From assembly GCF_964340395.1 (NCBI RefSeq), contig NC_135565.1:1027001-1091000 (forward strand): DNA of 64,000 nucleotides. The letters are read 5' to 3'. Shown here piece by piece: positions 20,316 through 32,778 of this stretch (within the stretch, counting starts at the first letter, position 1; every line of letters begins with the position of its first letter). The translations under genes were made by a program, and so were the position numbers. Origin of the DNA: Glandiceps talaboti (taxonomy: Eukaryota > Hemichordata > Enteropneusta > Spengelidae). The notes beneath the pieces were generated by a model. That model saw nothing but the letters and a program-made list of their open reading frames with translations, made no database searches and was not told where the DNA came from.

Positions 20316-20601
20316 CTTAGTTAAAACATCATTTTCAAAGCATTTTGTATGTTTTCCGTTGTACAGTTTCACTTTGATCATGGCCACATTTGTACCGCTG
20401 TGGGGTTGGTGTGAACTCCGCTCCGGTAAATTGATCGGGAACCCGTTAACAGCTTGTGTGTTCAATTTGACATGGGTGATGAATGCATAGACCCTCATGT
20501 CAACGTCGGAAATGTTACGACTATTGAATAAAGTATGCACTTTTCTGACAAAAATCCCAGTGGGTAGGACGAAAATCCCAGAGTGTAACTTACTATAGAA
20601 C

Positions 20602-21038
20602 TGTTGGGTGTCGTAGAGTTGAACGGTATAAGTATGGATAGTTCAGACGTTACACTCTAGCACTCACACTCTCATACTCTCGTACGGGATCGTTCAGGTC
20701 CAAGTCGGGAATTAGTCACAACTGAGAAGATATTTCGGCTTGCCAGAATCACCTATCCGAGTCTTTCTCTCCTCGTCTCCTCTCCTCTGATTCTGGATAT
20801 TTTATTCTTACTTTAAGTATATTTCGAATACAATGGAATTTACACAACGACTATATAAATATCAAGCCATCATAAAAGTTATTATATACTTTTCTCTAAC
20901 CAATCATGTGAATTTCAGTTACAACATCATGTTTGCCCAGATTCGACATCGCCAGTCTATATCTGACCTATGGCCTGCAATGCCGAAAAGTAGAATTTAT
21001 TCCCATAATTCCGAAATACGATATTTTGGATCGTAACA
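20602..21038. mobile_element. Solo LTR (437 bp) with 4-bp target duplication
   Basis: Starts TGTTGGGTGTCG and ends TCGTAACA, giving the TG...CA ends of a retrovirus-like LTR with TGTT/AACA inverted termini. GAAC flanks both sides (20,598-20,601 and 21,039-21,042). The related element copy at about 50,275 lacks the insert, so it serves as an empty-site reference. A TATA-like sequence lies at 20,851-20,860. There is no internal gag-pol region. A 4-bp duplication fits Gypsy-type integrases, but the superfamily is inferred. Confidence 0.78.
20851..20860 (+). promoter_or_regulatory. Putative LTR TATA box
   Basis: 'ctatataaat' at about 250 bp into the solo LTR is a good TATA match, as expected for the promoter in such repeats. 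This is a sequence match only. Confidence 0.35.
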
Positions 21039-21293
21039 GAACCATAGAACACAACTTGCCCTATCGTCAGAATTTGTCGTACAGTGTGTAACAAATTCAA
21101 TTCCATATTGCCGCATTTTTAAATCAAATATGTTCATTATATATTCACAATTTTGACCGTCCCAAACAAGCAAGTTTTACTCAGCTAAATCTCGCTCGAT
21201 TTTCAAGCTGTTTCCACAGAAATTGTCGGCTTCCGGTTGAAAATAACGCTATCTGACCTTTGACCCTAACTGATGACGCGGTGCTGTTTAAAC

Positions 21294-23535
21294 TATAGGA
21301 CAGCATCATGAATTCACCAATTTGGTCCGTACCTAATACATATGGCCAATGTATTACTATAGGACACATTCGCCAATTTGGTCCGTACCTAATACATATG
21401 GCCAATGTATTACTATAGGACACATTCGCCAATTTGGTCCGTACCTAATACATATGGCCAATGTATTACTATAGGACACATTCACCAATTTGGTCCGTAC
21501 CTAATACATATGGCCAATGTATTACTATAGGACACATTCACCAATTTGGTCCGTACCTAATACATATGGCCAATGTATTACTATAGGACACATTCACCAA
21601 TTCGGTCCGTACCTAATACATATGGCCAATGTATTACTATAGGACACATTCACCAATTCGGTCCGTACCTAATACATATGGCCAATGTATTACTATAGGA
21701 CACATTCACCAATTTGGTCCGTACCTAATACATATGGCCAATGTATTACTATAGGACACATTCACCAATTTGGTCCGTACCTAATACATATGGCCAATGT
21801 ATTACTATAGGACACATTCACCAATTTGGTCCGTACCTAATACATATGGCCAATGTATTACTATAGGACACATTCACCAATTTGGTCCGTACCTAATACA
21901 TATGGCCAATGTATTACTATAGGACACATTCACCAATTTGGTCCGTACCTAATACATAAGGCCAATGTATTACTATAGGACACATTCACCAATTCGGTCC
22001 GTACCTAATACATATGGCCAATGTATTACTATAGGACACATTCACCAATTCGGTCCGTACCTAATACATATGGCCAATGTATTACTATAGGACACATTCA
22101 CCAATTCGGTCCGTACCTAATACATATGGCCAATGTATTACTATAGGACACATTCACCAATTTGGTCCGTACCTAATACATATGGCCAATGTATTACTAT
22201 AGGACACATTCACCAATTTGGTCCGTACCTAATACATATGGCCAATGTATTACTATAGGACACATTCACCAATTTGGTCCGTACCTAATACATAAGGCCA
22301 ACGTATTACTATAGGACACATTCACCAATTTGGTCCGTACCTAATACATATGGCCAATGTATTACTATAGGACACATTCACCAATTCGGTCCGTACCTAA
22401 TACATATGGCCAATGTATTACTATAGGACACATTCACCAATTTGGTCCGTACCTAATACATATGGCCAATGTATTACTATAGGACACATTCACCAATTTG
22501 GTCCGTACCTAATACATAAGGCCAATGTATTACTATAGGACACATTCACCAATTTGGTCCGTACCTAATACATATGGCCAATGTATTACTATAGGACACA
22601 TTCACCAATTTGGTCCGTACCTAATACATATGGCCAATGTATTACTATAGGACATATTCACCAATTTGGTCCGTACCTAATACATATGGCCAATGTATTA
22701 CTATAGGACACATTCACCAATTCGGTCCGTACCTAATACATATGGCCAATGTATTACTATAGGACACATTCACCAATTTGGTCCGTACCTAATACATATG
22801 GCCAATGTATTACTATAGGACACATTCACCAATTCGGTCCGTACCTAATACATATGGCCAATGTATTACTATAGGACACATTCACCAATTCGGTCCGTAC
22901 CTAATACATATGGCCAATGTATTACTATAGGACACATTCACCAATTCGGTCCGTACCTAATACATATGGCCAATGTATTACTATAGGACACATTCACCAA
23001 TTTGGTCCGTACCTAATACATATGGCCAATGTATTACTATAGGACACATTCACCAATTCGGTCCGTACCTAATACATATGGCCAATGTATTACTATAGGA
23101 CACATTCACCAATTCGGTCCGTACCTAATACATAAGGCCAATGTATTACTATAGGACACATTCACCAATTTGGTCCGTACCTAATACATAATAGGACAAC
23201 ATCATGAATTCACCAATTTGGTCCGTACCTAATACATAAGGCCAATGTATTACTATAGGACATATTCACCAATTCGGTCCGTACCTAATACATAAGGCCA
23301 ATGTATTACTATAGGACACATTCACCAATTCGGTCCGTACCTAATACATAAGGCCCAGGTATTACTATAGGACAACATCATGAATTCACCAATTTGGTCC
23401 GTACCTAATACATAAGGCCAATGTATTACTATAGGACACATTGACCAATTTGGTCCGTACCTAATACATATGGCCCAGGTATTACTATAGGACAACATTA
23501 CGAATTCACCAATTCGGTCCGTACCTAATACATAA
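21294..23535. repeat. 56-bp minisatellite, ~40 copies
   Basis: The unit runs 'aggacacattcaccaattt', 'ggtccgtacctaatacatat', 'ggccaatgtattactat' (56 bp). Copies are highly homogeneous. The main variation is T/C in 'aatt(t/c)ggtccg' and 'catatgg' versus 'cataagg'. Toward the right end (from about 23,190) longer variant units containing 'caacatcatgaattcacc' appear, as at the left edge. Each unit holds an 8-bp inverted repeat, TAATACAT/ATGTATTA, around 'atggcca'. Confidence 0.97.
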
Positions 23536-25015
23536 CGCGGTAGAGTTGACTTCTCAGACAGAGCTCAGAGGGCGCAGAGGCCTCAGGCAGAAGTCAGAGG
23601 CCTCTGTCACAGAGGTCGCCCATAGAGCTCAGATACTACCTCAGACGATTTTGTCCAAATGATTCATTTTACAGTCTGAACCAATTGCAATCTTGATGGT
23701 CTTTCATTCTTAGTGAAAATGTAGTCAGATATTAAACATATCTCTGTATGAAGTGTACATACAGATATGCAATGGCGGACAATTCAAGGTTACGCTAATA
23801 CTGAAACAAATAAACGAGAAACGATCTGTCTTTAAACACAGACACCAAGTGACTCTTATATTTATAAAGTAGGTAAAGCACTGGCATCCCCGTAACTGCT
23901 AGAAAATGTGTAGTATGCGTAGGAACTAGGATGCTAGGTTGTATCCATGAAAATAGTCCGTAACTCGCCATCATTACTGCGTACACACACAACTATAGAG
24001 GGCGACCTAACGGGGGGGGGGGGGGTTGGGGTTGGGGTTGTTGTGTACTGTTTAATCTTATTTTCGGCAAAACTACGTTATTCAGGCATTCTCTAAGTTT
24101 GAAATTTAGATTTAAGCAGGAATTTCAACCATACTTTACTACTGTAGATAGCACTCCTTGTAACATTACTTACTTAGTTGTATTCAGTACTTCTCTCCTT
24201 TATCTTTTCTTATACAGTCCCTCTATAACTGACGTCACTTTGTTAAATTAGCATGATATATTCATTCATTTACATGCTTAAAAATAACGTAGTATTGAGT
24301 ACTTTTATACAACAATCATAAACGGTACATTTTTTTACATCAGAAACACTTCAACTTATGACTATGATGGTGGTTACCCAGTCAATTACAGACAGTTAAT
24401 GAGGTGATGCAACGTCACTACGTTGTTTTTTAAACATGTAAATGAACATAGTGAAGTTGCACCACCTCATTAACATAGCAAGTCGACCTGATTCCGCGGT
24501 ATTTTCAAACTATGGGGGTATCGTTTCGGAAACGCGATCGTAAACGCATTTTAGATCGATGTTGTTGAAAATTATTGATCAGTTAGGTCCAGTGATACAC
24601 AAGCGTGGCATGGGTGGTTATGTTTTGGTTATATTTGGTGTTTTGGCAATCCTTTTGGATCGATGAAAAACGATGTCATCGTTTTGGTAATGGCTTGGTT
24701 TCCCAACTTGTGTTGTGTGTGTGACTGTGGAAATGACATAGCTACCGATTTTATCAGAATATCGCCAATCCCTATAATAACGTCATTGTTCTGTATTAGG
24801 ACCGTCATAGACAAGAATAAAACCATTTAGGAAAGGAATAACAGTTTACAAGCGACTGTGCCACCATGTTTCTAGTAGGGAGTATGTGGGAGGTGTGTCC
24901 CCCTTCCAAGGTGAGCAATATATTGAAAATGAAGTCATGCAGGAGGCCATTGAGACGCATACAATTTCATTATTGAAAGCCGTAGAGTGCTTTAATATCG
25001 TCCTCAATACCTTTC
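23536..25015. other. Unassigned DNA with small palindromic and G-rich patches
   Basis: 23,545-23,645 is rich in 'cagagg' and 'aggcctc' palindromes. 24,013-24,045 is a G-run followed by three GGGGTT-like repeats that could form a G-quadruplex. No gene was recognised. Confidence 0.45.
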
Positions 25016-25019
25016 AACA

Positions 25020-25232
25020 GATTAAGACAAACACAAACACATACACAAACACAATCACAATCACAATCACAAACAAAACAAAACAAACAAACACAAACAA
25101 ACAAACAGACAAAGAAAAACAAACAAACAAACAAACAACGAACAAACAAACACAAACAAACAAACACACACACACAAACAAACAAACAAACACAACTAAA
25201 AACAAAAACAAAAACAAAAACAAAAACATTTT
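25020..25232. repeat. (CAAA)n/(CACAAA)n microsatellite
   Basis: Impure A/C tetranucleotide and hexanucleotide tract. The open frames on both strands over it are low-complexity artefacts. Confidence 0.95.
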
Positions 25233-25394
25233 TTACAAATGTACTCTGTAAATGACCGCTCCTGGGGTTAAATTTAGTTCAAATCATCTTGACCCCCGCC
25301 CATTCCGACCAATGCTCCAAGTGATGACTTTGAGACTTTCTCTTGTTTTTTTGTGTACGACACACTGCATATTGTTTCTGTTACTAAATAATAG

Positions 25395-26146
25395 CAGGTA
25401 CATGCCTATTGCACTGTTTAATCTTACTATTGTAACAGTTACATACCTTTTGCACTACTGAACCCCAGTATTGTAACAGGTACATACCTATAGCACTACT
25501 GAACCCCAGTATTGTAACAGGTACATACCTATAGCACTACTGAACCCCAGTATTGTAACAGTTACATACCTATAGCACTACTGAACCCCAGTATTGTAAC
25601 AGGTACATACCTATAGCACTAATGTACCCCAGTATTGTAACAGTTACATACCTATATCACTAATGTACCCCAGTATTGTAACAGTTACATATACCTATAA
25701 CACTAATGTACCCCAGTATTGTAACAGTTACATACCTATATCACTAATGTACCCCAGTATTGTAACAGTTACATACCTATAGCACTAATGTACCCCAGTA
25801 TTGTAACAGTTACATACCTATATCACTAATGTACCCCAGTATTGTAACAGTTACATACCTATAGCACTAATGTACCCCAGTATTGTAACAGGTACATACC
25901 TATAGCACTAATGTACCCAAGTATTGTAACAGTTACATACCTATATCACTAATGTACCCCAGTATTGTAACAGGTACATACCTATAGCACTAATGTACCC
26001 CAGTATTGTAACAGTTACATACCTATAGCACTATTGAACCCCAGTATTGTAACAGTTACATACCTATAGCACTACTGAACCCCAGTATTGTAACAGTTAC
26101 ATACCTATAGCACTACTGAACCCCAGTATTGTAACAGGTACATACC
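25395..26146. repeat. 41-bp minisatellite, ~18 copies
   Basis: The unit combines 'tattgtaacagttacatacc', 'tatagcactactgaacccc' and 'ag', with variants 'taatgtacccc' and 'cctatatcac'. Left units are more diverged. The phrase 'tatagcactactgaacc' also ends the R1 repeat near 8,650, so the array may have grown from an R1 tail. Confidence 0.95.
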
Positions 26147-27289
26147 TAGATAAAGAATCCTAAAATGGCTAGATAAAGAATCCTAAAAAGGCGGCAGATA
26201 TACTTTTAATCTCCCCTCTCCCTACAGGAATGACTAAGCTTATATAGACAGGTACTTTCCTTGTCGATGATATCATGTTTGTTATGTTGAGTTACAGAAA
26301 ACAATCTTTTAATTCATATATGTAAAACACAAGTTGTGAAACAACTGGCGGGGAAAGGGGGGGGGGTTAAATTGACTGTAGGCAGTATGTTACATGCATG
26401 TACATGGGTGATAGTGTTGTCTTAGTGATGATACAGTAGAAATGATGTCGGCTTGGTGTTTCATTCGTGGAGTATGTTTTTTACACAAAGATGTTGCAAC
26501 TTCAGACTAACAATAACAGACAACACACATAGCATGATCATGTGCCCAATCTATTAAAAGGTGATGAGTATGGCTATTTGTTTACAGTGCAGTAACAATA
26601 GGCTTCTGCTAAAAAAAAATGGCACATTCTACATCCCCACTATGCATAGCACAATTGTTTCTTTTGCATTTGAAGTTGTCCCGTTGTGTGTAAAACATTG
26701 TTACATCACATGAGTGAAACACCAAGGCAACATAATTTGTATTGTAATATAACCACATTGTAATGAAGATAATGTGAAACTGGGAATCCTTACCATGCAC
26801 ATACACTTGCAGTCCATATCAAACCAAAAGTTGTATGTATTACTCATACACTGCACTCTGTGTATACATGTAATCATATCAATGTCCATTCATACATTGA
26901 CTAGATCAAGTTAAGCTATGGACATTGATATGTCATGTCACAATACACACAATAATAGTGCTTAGTTCCTTTCTTTCTAAACTTGTTAAAAGAGATCTTA
27001 CCAGAAAGTAATATCTACTCAATTTACACCCACGGCCTTCACAAACAAACATACATCATTGACAAGCTATTTACTTTTACTTGGTCATAATGTGACCGTG
27101 TTTTAATATCAAACAGACTCTTAAAATATAATACAATACAACACAATAAATACAATGCAATACAATTATCCATACATAATTGGTTACCATTTCTATCAGA
27201 AATTATTAAGGCATTGCCAGCTTGTACTTGGCCTCGCACTAAAAACCAGATAAAAAATGAAATAAAAAAATCTGGAAAAGCATAGGCGT
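26147..27289. other. Unassigned DNA
   Basis: No gene. The stretch near 26,620-26,680 ('ttctacatccccactatgca' and 'aattgtttcttttgca') recurs near 57,125-57,180, marking another low-copy dispersed repeat. Confidence 0.4.
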
Positions 27290-30062
27290 AAGTATTTCTC
27301 TCCCCTAAATTAAAAGTACATCCACCCCTCAATGAAAAGTATTTCTCTCCCCTTAATTAAAAGTACATCCACCCCTCAATGAAAAGTATTTCTCTCCCTT
27401 AAATTAAAAGTACGTCCACCCCTCAATGAAAAGTATTTCTTTCCCCCCTTACTTAAAAGTACGTCCACCCCCTCAATGAAAAGTATTTCTTTCCCCCCTT
27501 ACTTAAAAGTAACAAGTATTTCTCCCCCCAAATTAAAAGTATTTCCACCCCCTCTTTAAATAGTATATCCCTCCCCTAAATAAAAAGTATGTCCATCCCC
27601 TCTAGAAAAAGTATATCTCTCACCTAAATTAAAAGTATGTCCATCCCCTCTAGAAAAAGTATATCTCTCCCCTAAATTAAAAGTGCGTCCATCCCCTCTA
27701 CAAAAAGTATTTCTCTCCCCTAAATTAAAAGTATGTCTATCCCCTCAATGAAAAGTATTTCTCTCCCTTAAATTAAAAGTACATCCAACCCCTCAATGGA
27801 AAGTATTTCTCTCCTAAATTAAAAGTACGTCCAACCCCTCTTTAAAAAGTATTTCTCTCCCTTAAATTAAAAGTACATCCACCCCCTCAATGAAAAGTAT
27901 TTCTCTCCCCTAAATCATAAGTACATCCACCCCCTCAATGAAAGTATTTCTCTCCCAAATTAAAAGTACATCAAACACCTCTTTAAAAGTATTTCTCTCG
28001 TAAATTAAAAATACACCCATCACCTCTATAACAAGTATTTCTCTCCCCTAAATGAATTCCCTCTATAAAATGTTTTTCTCCCCTAGATTAAAAGTACGTC
28101 CACCCCCTCTTTAAAAAGTATTTCTCTCCCCTAAATTAAAAGTACGTCCACCCCCTCTTTAAAAAGTATTTCTCTCCCTTAAATTAAAAGTACGTCCATC
28201 CCCTCAATGAAAAGTATTTCTCTCCCGTAAATTAAAAGTACGTCCATCCCCTCAATGAAAAGTATTTCTCTCCCTTAAATTAAAAGTACGTCCATCCCCT
28301 CAATGAAAAGTATTTCTCTCCTGTAAATTAAAAGTACGTCCAACCCCTCTTTAAAAAGTATTTCTCTCCCTTAAATTAAAAGTACGTCCATCCCCTCAAT
28401 GAAAAGTATTTCTCTCCTGTAAATTAAAAGTACGTCCAACCCCTCTTTAAAAAGTATTTCTCTCCCTTAAATTAAAAGTACATCCACCCCCTCAATGAAA
28501 AGTATTTCTCTCCCCTAAATTATAAGTACATCCACCCCCTCAATGAAAATATTTCTCTCCCAAATTAAAAGTACATCAAACACCTCTTTAAAAGTATTTC
28601 TCGTAAATTAAAAATACACCCATCACCTCTATAACAAGTATTTCTCTCCCCTAAATGAATTCCCTCTATAAAATGTTTTTCTCCCCTAAATTAAAAGTAC
28701 ATCTGCCCCCTCTTTAAAAAGTATTTCTCTCCCCTAAATTAAAAGTACGTCCACCCCCTCTTTAAAAAGTATTTCTCTCCCCTAAATTAAAAGTATGTCC
28801 AACCCCTCAATGTAAAGTATTTCTTTCCCTTAAATTAAAAGTACGTCCATCCCCTCTATAACAAGTATTTCTCTCCCCAAATTAAAAGTATTTCCACCCC
28901 CTCTTTAAATAGTATATCCCTCCCCTAAATAAAAAGTATGTCCATCCCCTCTAGAAAAAGTATATCTCTCACCTAAATTAAAAGTATGTCCATCCCCTCT
29001 AGAAAAAGTATATCTCTCCCCTAAATTAAAAGTGCGTCCATCCCCTCTACAAAAAGTATTTCTCTCCCCTAAATTAAAAGTATGTCTATCCCCTCAATGA
29101 AAAGTATTTCTCTCCCCTAAATTAAAAGTACATCAAACAGCTCTTTAAAAAGTATTTCTCTCGTAAATTAAAAATACACCCATCACCTCTATAACAAGTA
29201 TTTCTCTCCCCTAGGCTAAATGAATTCCCTCTATAAAATGTTTTTCTCACCTAAATTAAAAGTACGTCCACCCCCTCTTTAAAAAGTATTTCTCTCCCCT
29301 AATTTAAAAGTATGTCCACCCCCTCTTTAAATAGTATATCCCTCCCCTAAATAAAAAGTATGTCCATCCCCGCTAGAAAAAGTATATCTCTCCCCTAAAT
29401 TAAAAGTGTGTCCATCCCCTCTATAAAAAGTATTTCTCTCCCCCAAATTAAAAGTACGTCCAACCCCTCTTTAAAAGGTATTTCTCTCCCCTAAATTAAA
29501 AGTACATCCATCCCCTCTTTAAAAACATTTCTCTCCATAAATAAAATGTACATCCATCCCCTCTATAAAAGTATTTCTCTCCCCTAAATTAAAAGTATGT
29601 CCAACCCCTCAATGGAAAATATTTCTTTCCCTTAAATTAAAAGTGCATCCATCCCCTCTATAACAAGTATTTCTCTCCCCTAAATTAAAAGTACTCCCAT
29701 CCCCTCTACAAAAAGTATTACTCTCCCCTAAATTAAAAGTACTCCCATCCCCTCTACAAAAAGTATTACTCTCCCCTAAATTAAAAGTACTCCCATCCCC
29801 TCTACAAAAAGTATTTCTCTCCCCTAAATTAAAAGTACTCCCATCCCCTCTACAAAAAGTATTACTCTCCCCTAAATTAAAGTGCATCCATCCCCTCTAC
29901 AAAAAGTATTTCTCTCCCCTAAATTAAAAGTACTCCCATCCCCTCTACAAAAAGTATTACTCTCCCCTAAATTAAAGTGCATCCATCCCCTCTACAAAAA
30001 GTATTTCTCTCCCCTAAATTAAAAGTACATCCATCCCCTAAATGAAAAGTACATCAATCCCC
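27290..30062. repeat. 24-bp/48-bp dimeric minisatellite, ~58 dimers
   Basis: The basic unit is a 48-bp dimer of two related 24-mers, 'aaaagtatttctctcccct' plus 'aaatt' and 'aaaagtacgtccatcccct' plus 'ctata'-like endings. Both halves share 'aaaagta' and 'cccct'. Larger blocks are duplicated: about 27,530-27,760 recurs at about 28,877-29,105. Because 48 is a multiple of three, a minus-strand frame (FNLGERNTF...RGDG) stays open across units. This is a length effect, not evidence of a protein. Confidence 0.95.
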
Positions 30063-30274
30063 TATTTAGGGTAGTGAAAAACCTTTCATTTACGGGATGG
30101 ACACATTTTCCAATAACTTGTGTGAAGAAAGGGAGTGATAATACGATGGAAATGTATAGTTGATTGAAATGGAACAAACACACAACTGTGTGAAATGAAC
30201 ACAGTTGTGATATGGAGGATAAACAAACACACAACCGGTGTGACTCCCGAAATTGTTAATATACAGTAAATCTA

Positions 30275-30545
30275 AAATCATCATTGTATTACAAATGGTA
30301 GACTAGTTGCCTCGTTTCTTTGTGCAAGCTTAAATCACCTAAAGATAGTTAGACTTACTGTTGTTATATATTAGTTAGGATTAGTGTCAGTGTTAGTGTT
30401 GGGTTAGGGTTATAGTTTTAGGGTTATAAGTTAAGTTAAGGTTATAGTATACTATAGGGTTGATGTTTAGTGTTAAGCGCATAGGGTTGATCAAAGCTTG
30501 CACAAAATAAGACTCCAGCTACTAAGTCTATCATTTCCAATACAA
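30275..30545. mobile_element. Foldback MITE with telomere-like core
   Basis: The left arm (about 30,275-30,331) and the reverse complement of the right arm (about 30,487-30,545) match imperfectly over ~57 bp. The inner 13 bp are nearly perfect ('tgtgcaagctt' and its complement). The core (30,360-30,480) is degenerate 'gttagggtta'-type text. No coding potential. Confidence 0.7.
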
Positions 30546-31085
30546 TGATTTGTATTGCGTTACTTAATTAGACAGTTTTGTAATGTAAATGGTCCCTCAC
30601 CCATTTCCACATACTAATCAGTTGGTTGTAAAGTCTTTATAATCATTTAATAAAAAATTTCAATATTCCAATGAATTTAAAATACCAGGTGTCTGATTAT
30701 TTCGCAGTAGATATAGATTATCATTACACCAAAGTATTACCACTACCAAACAGTTGAGGTCAAAGGTCACACTTTAAACAGAAACCTCTCCTCAAAAAGT
30801 ATGGCATTTTGTCTACATGTGCAAAACATCAATAGTATGACGTAATCTGCCAGCTGACCTTGAATATGAAGATCAAAGTCATAATGTCTTTGATAACATC
30901 TAGCATGACATATTCCTATGTCCCCCTACAGGCTGACCTGTATGTTTAGGCTTAAATACTTGTAATCAAAAGTTCACAGTTCAAAGTTATTGTTATCACG
31001 ATTCTTCCGCAGGACTTGGAGAAAATGTTCACTCTAGATCTTCTCTGCACCATTGAATTGATTAGACAAACCTTGAACTATGTGG
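30546..31085. other. Unassigned DNA with a DR1-like motif
   Basis: No gene. 'gaggtcaaaggtcac' at about 30,757-30,771 is a perfect AGGTCA direct repeat with 1-bp spacing. The neighbouring 'tgaccttgaatatgaag' suggests that the motif sits in a dispersed repeat rather than a dedicated enhancer. Confidence 0.35.
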
Positions 31086-31107
31086 TAGACTTCTCCCTCC
31101 TCCTATA

Positions 31108-31228
31108 CATCGATCATTAACTCTGTAGTGAACAGCGACATGTTTCCTCCATAGTGAACAGCGACATGTTTCCTCCGTAGTGAACAGCGAATTGTTTCCT
31201 CTGTAGTGAACATCGACATGTTTCCCTG
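31108..31228. repeat. ~29-bp short tandem repeat, 4-5 copies
   Basis: The unit is 'tgtagtgaacagcgacatg' plus 'tttcctc'-type text. The overlapping minus-strand frames are artefacts. Confidence 0.85.
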
Positions 31229-31364
31229 GTGGTGTGTCAGAAGTCCATGAATTTGAAGAACTCCTGCAAGTAAATAAATAGCACCAATAGCATTGTAGCA
31301 CAACTATTTACTTTTAAAACATATGTATCTACATGCTGATTCATGTTAGGTATAGGAGTTTATT

Positions 31365-32150
31365 TGCTGAATGTTTATTCAGTTGCCTATCCAACCCTGT
31401 TGTTACCTTCACCATGCACACCATCGTTTCACTCTACTATGAGTGTTGTCTTATTGCTAGTCAACTGGCTATGAATCCACATGGTTATCTTTGTGATATA
31501 CACCATAGTTTGGCTGTGGTCTTGTTGCTAGGGATATTTGCATACATTTTTTAATGTTTACTGACTTGTCTACCACATGATGTTGTTATTTTAGAAAAAT
31601 ATATTATTTGCCTGCTGCTATGGGTGTGGTCATGGTTGCTAGGACCAATTGTGTCAAAATTTTTAAACATCTGGAGAATACCATGTCTAGAAACAGCTTA
31701 ACAAAGTACAGCCCCATCGACCAAGTACTTTTTGAGATACAAGTTTTTGACCAAAATGCATGTTTTAACACCTAATTTGCATATCACTGAGATAATTACA
31801 TGCTTAACAGTTTGCCATGTACACGTCCTCAAAGGCATCCTCATTAAATTGCAACCCTATTTGCTCAGTAGTTTTTAAATTAAAGATTTTTGATCAAAAT
31901 GACATATTTTTAGACCTAATTTGCATATTACTGATGGGATCATCATGTCTTGAAGAATTATTAAGCTACATACTGTTAAGAATATTCCCAAGTTTCAGAC
32001 CAATCTGCCCCGTAATGTTGTAGTTTTATTTTTCATCAAAAATGACATTTTCTGAACCACACAAGACACCTGTGATGCAATCATTTTGCTTTGACCTATT
32101 TCACAAGTAGTCACCAAAGTGAACGTCCCCACCAAATATCAGAGCTTAAT
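31365..32150. repeat. Dispersed repeat R1, another copy
   Basis: Same orientation and order as the 10.6-kb copy: 'ccaaccctgttgttacct', 'tatgggtgtggtcatggttg', 'agaaacagcttaacaaag', 'cacctaatttgcatatcac' and 'atttgcatattactgatggg'. It is more diverged and ends at the CA/AT microsatellite. Confidence 0.72.
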
Positions 32151-32361
<211 letters not shown>

Positions 32362-32703
32362 CAAATGACAAGTTGAAGATGGCAGCCTTAATTTCCAATC
32401 CCAAAAACCAATGCCATAACACTAATATAAAGTATATATATGATATGGTGTACCAGTTGCAATCTACCTACCAGAATTTGACACATCCAGTGGTGCTGAC
32501 TAAAAATCATCAGATGTAGAATTCATATTTACATTTGTTGTGATCCAATAATTGTGTAATCAGGTAAATATAGACAATATATAGTGACTTCTAATATAGA
32601 TTTTCTCTCTAAACGAACCCTAGTAAAAAATCCATAGTCAAAACATTTCTTCACGACCGACAAAAACATAAAATTTGAAGAAACTGCAAGATTTAAAACT
32701 TAC

Positions 32704-32778
32704 ATATCTTCTTATCTTCTAAGACATTTCTTCTTCAGCTTCCTTATTCCAGCAATACAAGCTCCTCATAGGTAAAAT
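32704..32778 (-). pseudogene. Exon-like unit, type B
   Basis: 75 bases between acceptor 'cttgttttcag' and donor GTAAGT. In the frame shared by its paralogues it reads YEELVLLE and then stops, with Lys-rich remains after the stop. Splice signals are intact but the frame is broken. Confidence 0.4.

Larger units (their letters stand above)
20316..21293. mobile_element. TIR element family E, internal fragment split by a solo LTR
   Basis: 20,316-20,601 plus 21,039-21,293 align with 49,996-50,543 at high identity. Shared landmarks include 'ttaaaacatcattttcaaag', 'ttgatcgggaacccgttaac' and 'ctgatgacgcggtgctgttt'. Both termini of the complete element at 49,373-50,706 are missing here. The match breaks at 21,293, exactly where the 56-bp minisatellite begins. 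Confidence 0.85.

Noticed and set aside
21294-23535. CRISPR-like array
   Set aside because: Units are contiguous and uniform with no variable spacers, and the context is eukaryotic. It is a minisatellite.
24886-25251. 121-codon Thr/Asn/Lys-rich plus-strand frame
   Set aside because: Mostly a CAAA microsatellite translation.
29609-29887. Minus-strand FNLGERNTF...RGDG tandem peptide
   Set aside because: Open only because the unit length (48 bp) is a multiple of three. The frame breaks elsewhere in the same array.
30360-30480. Telomere end or chromosome-fusion site
   Set aside because: Only a few degenerate GGGTTA-like repeats, enclosed by inverted arms. Better seen as the core of a foldback MITE.
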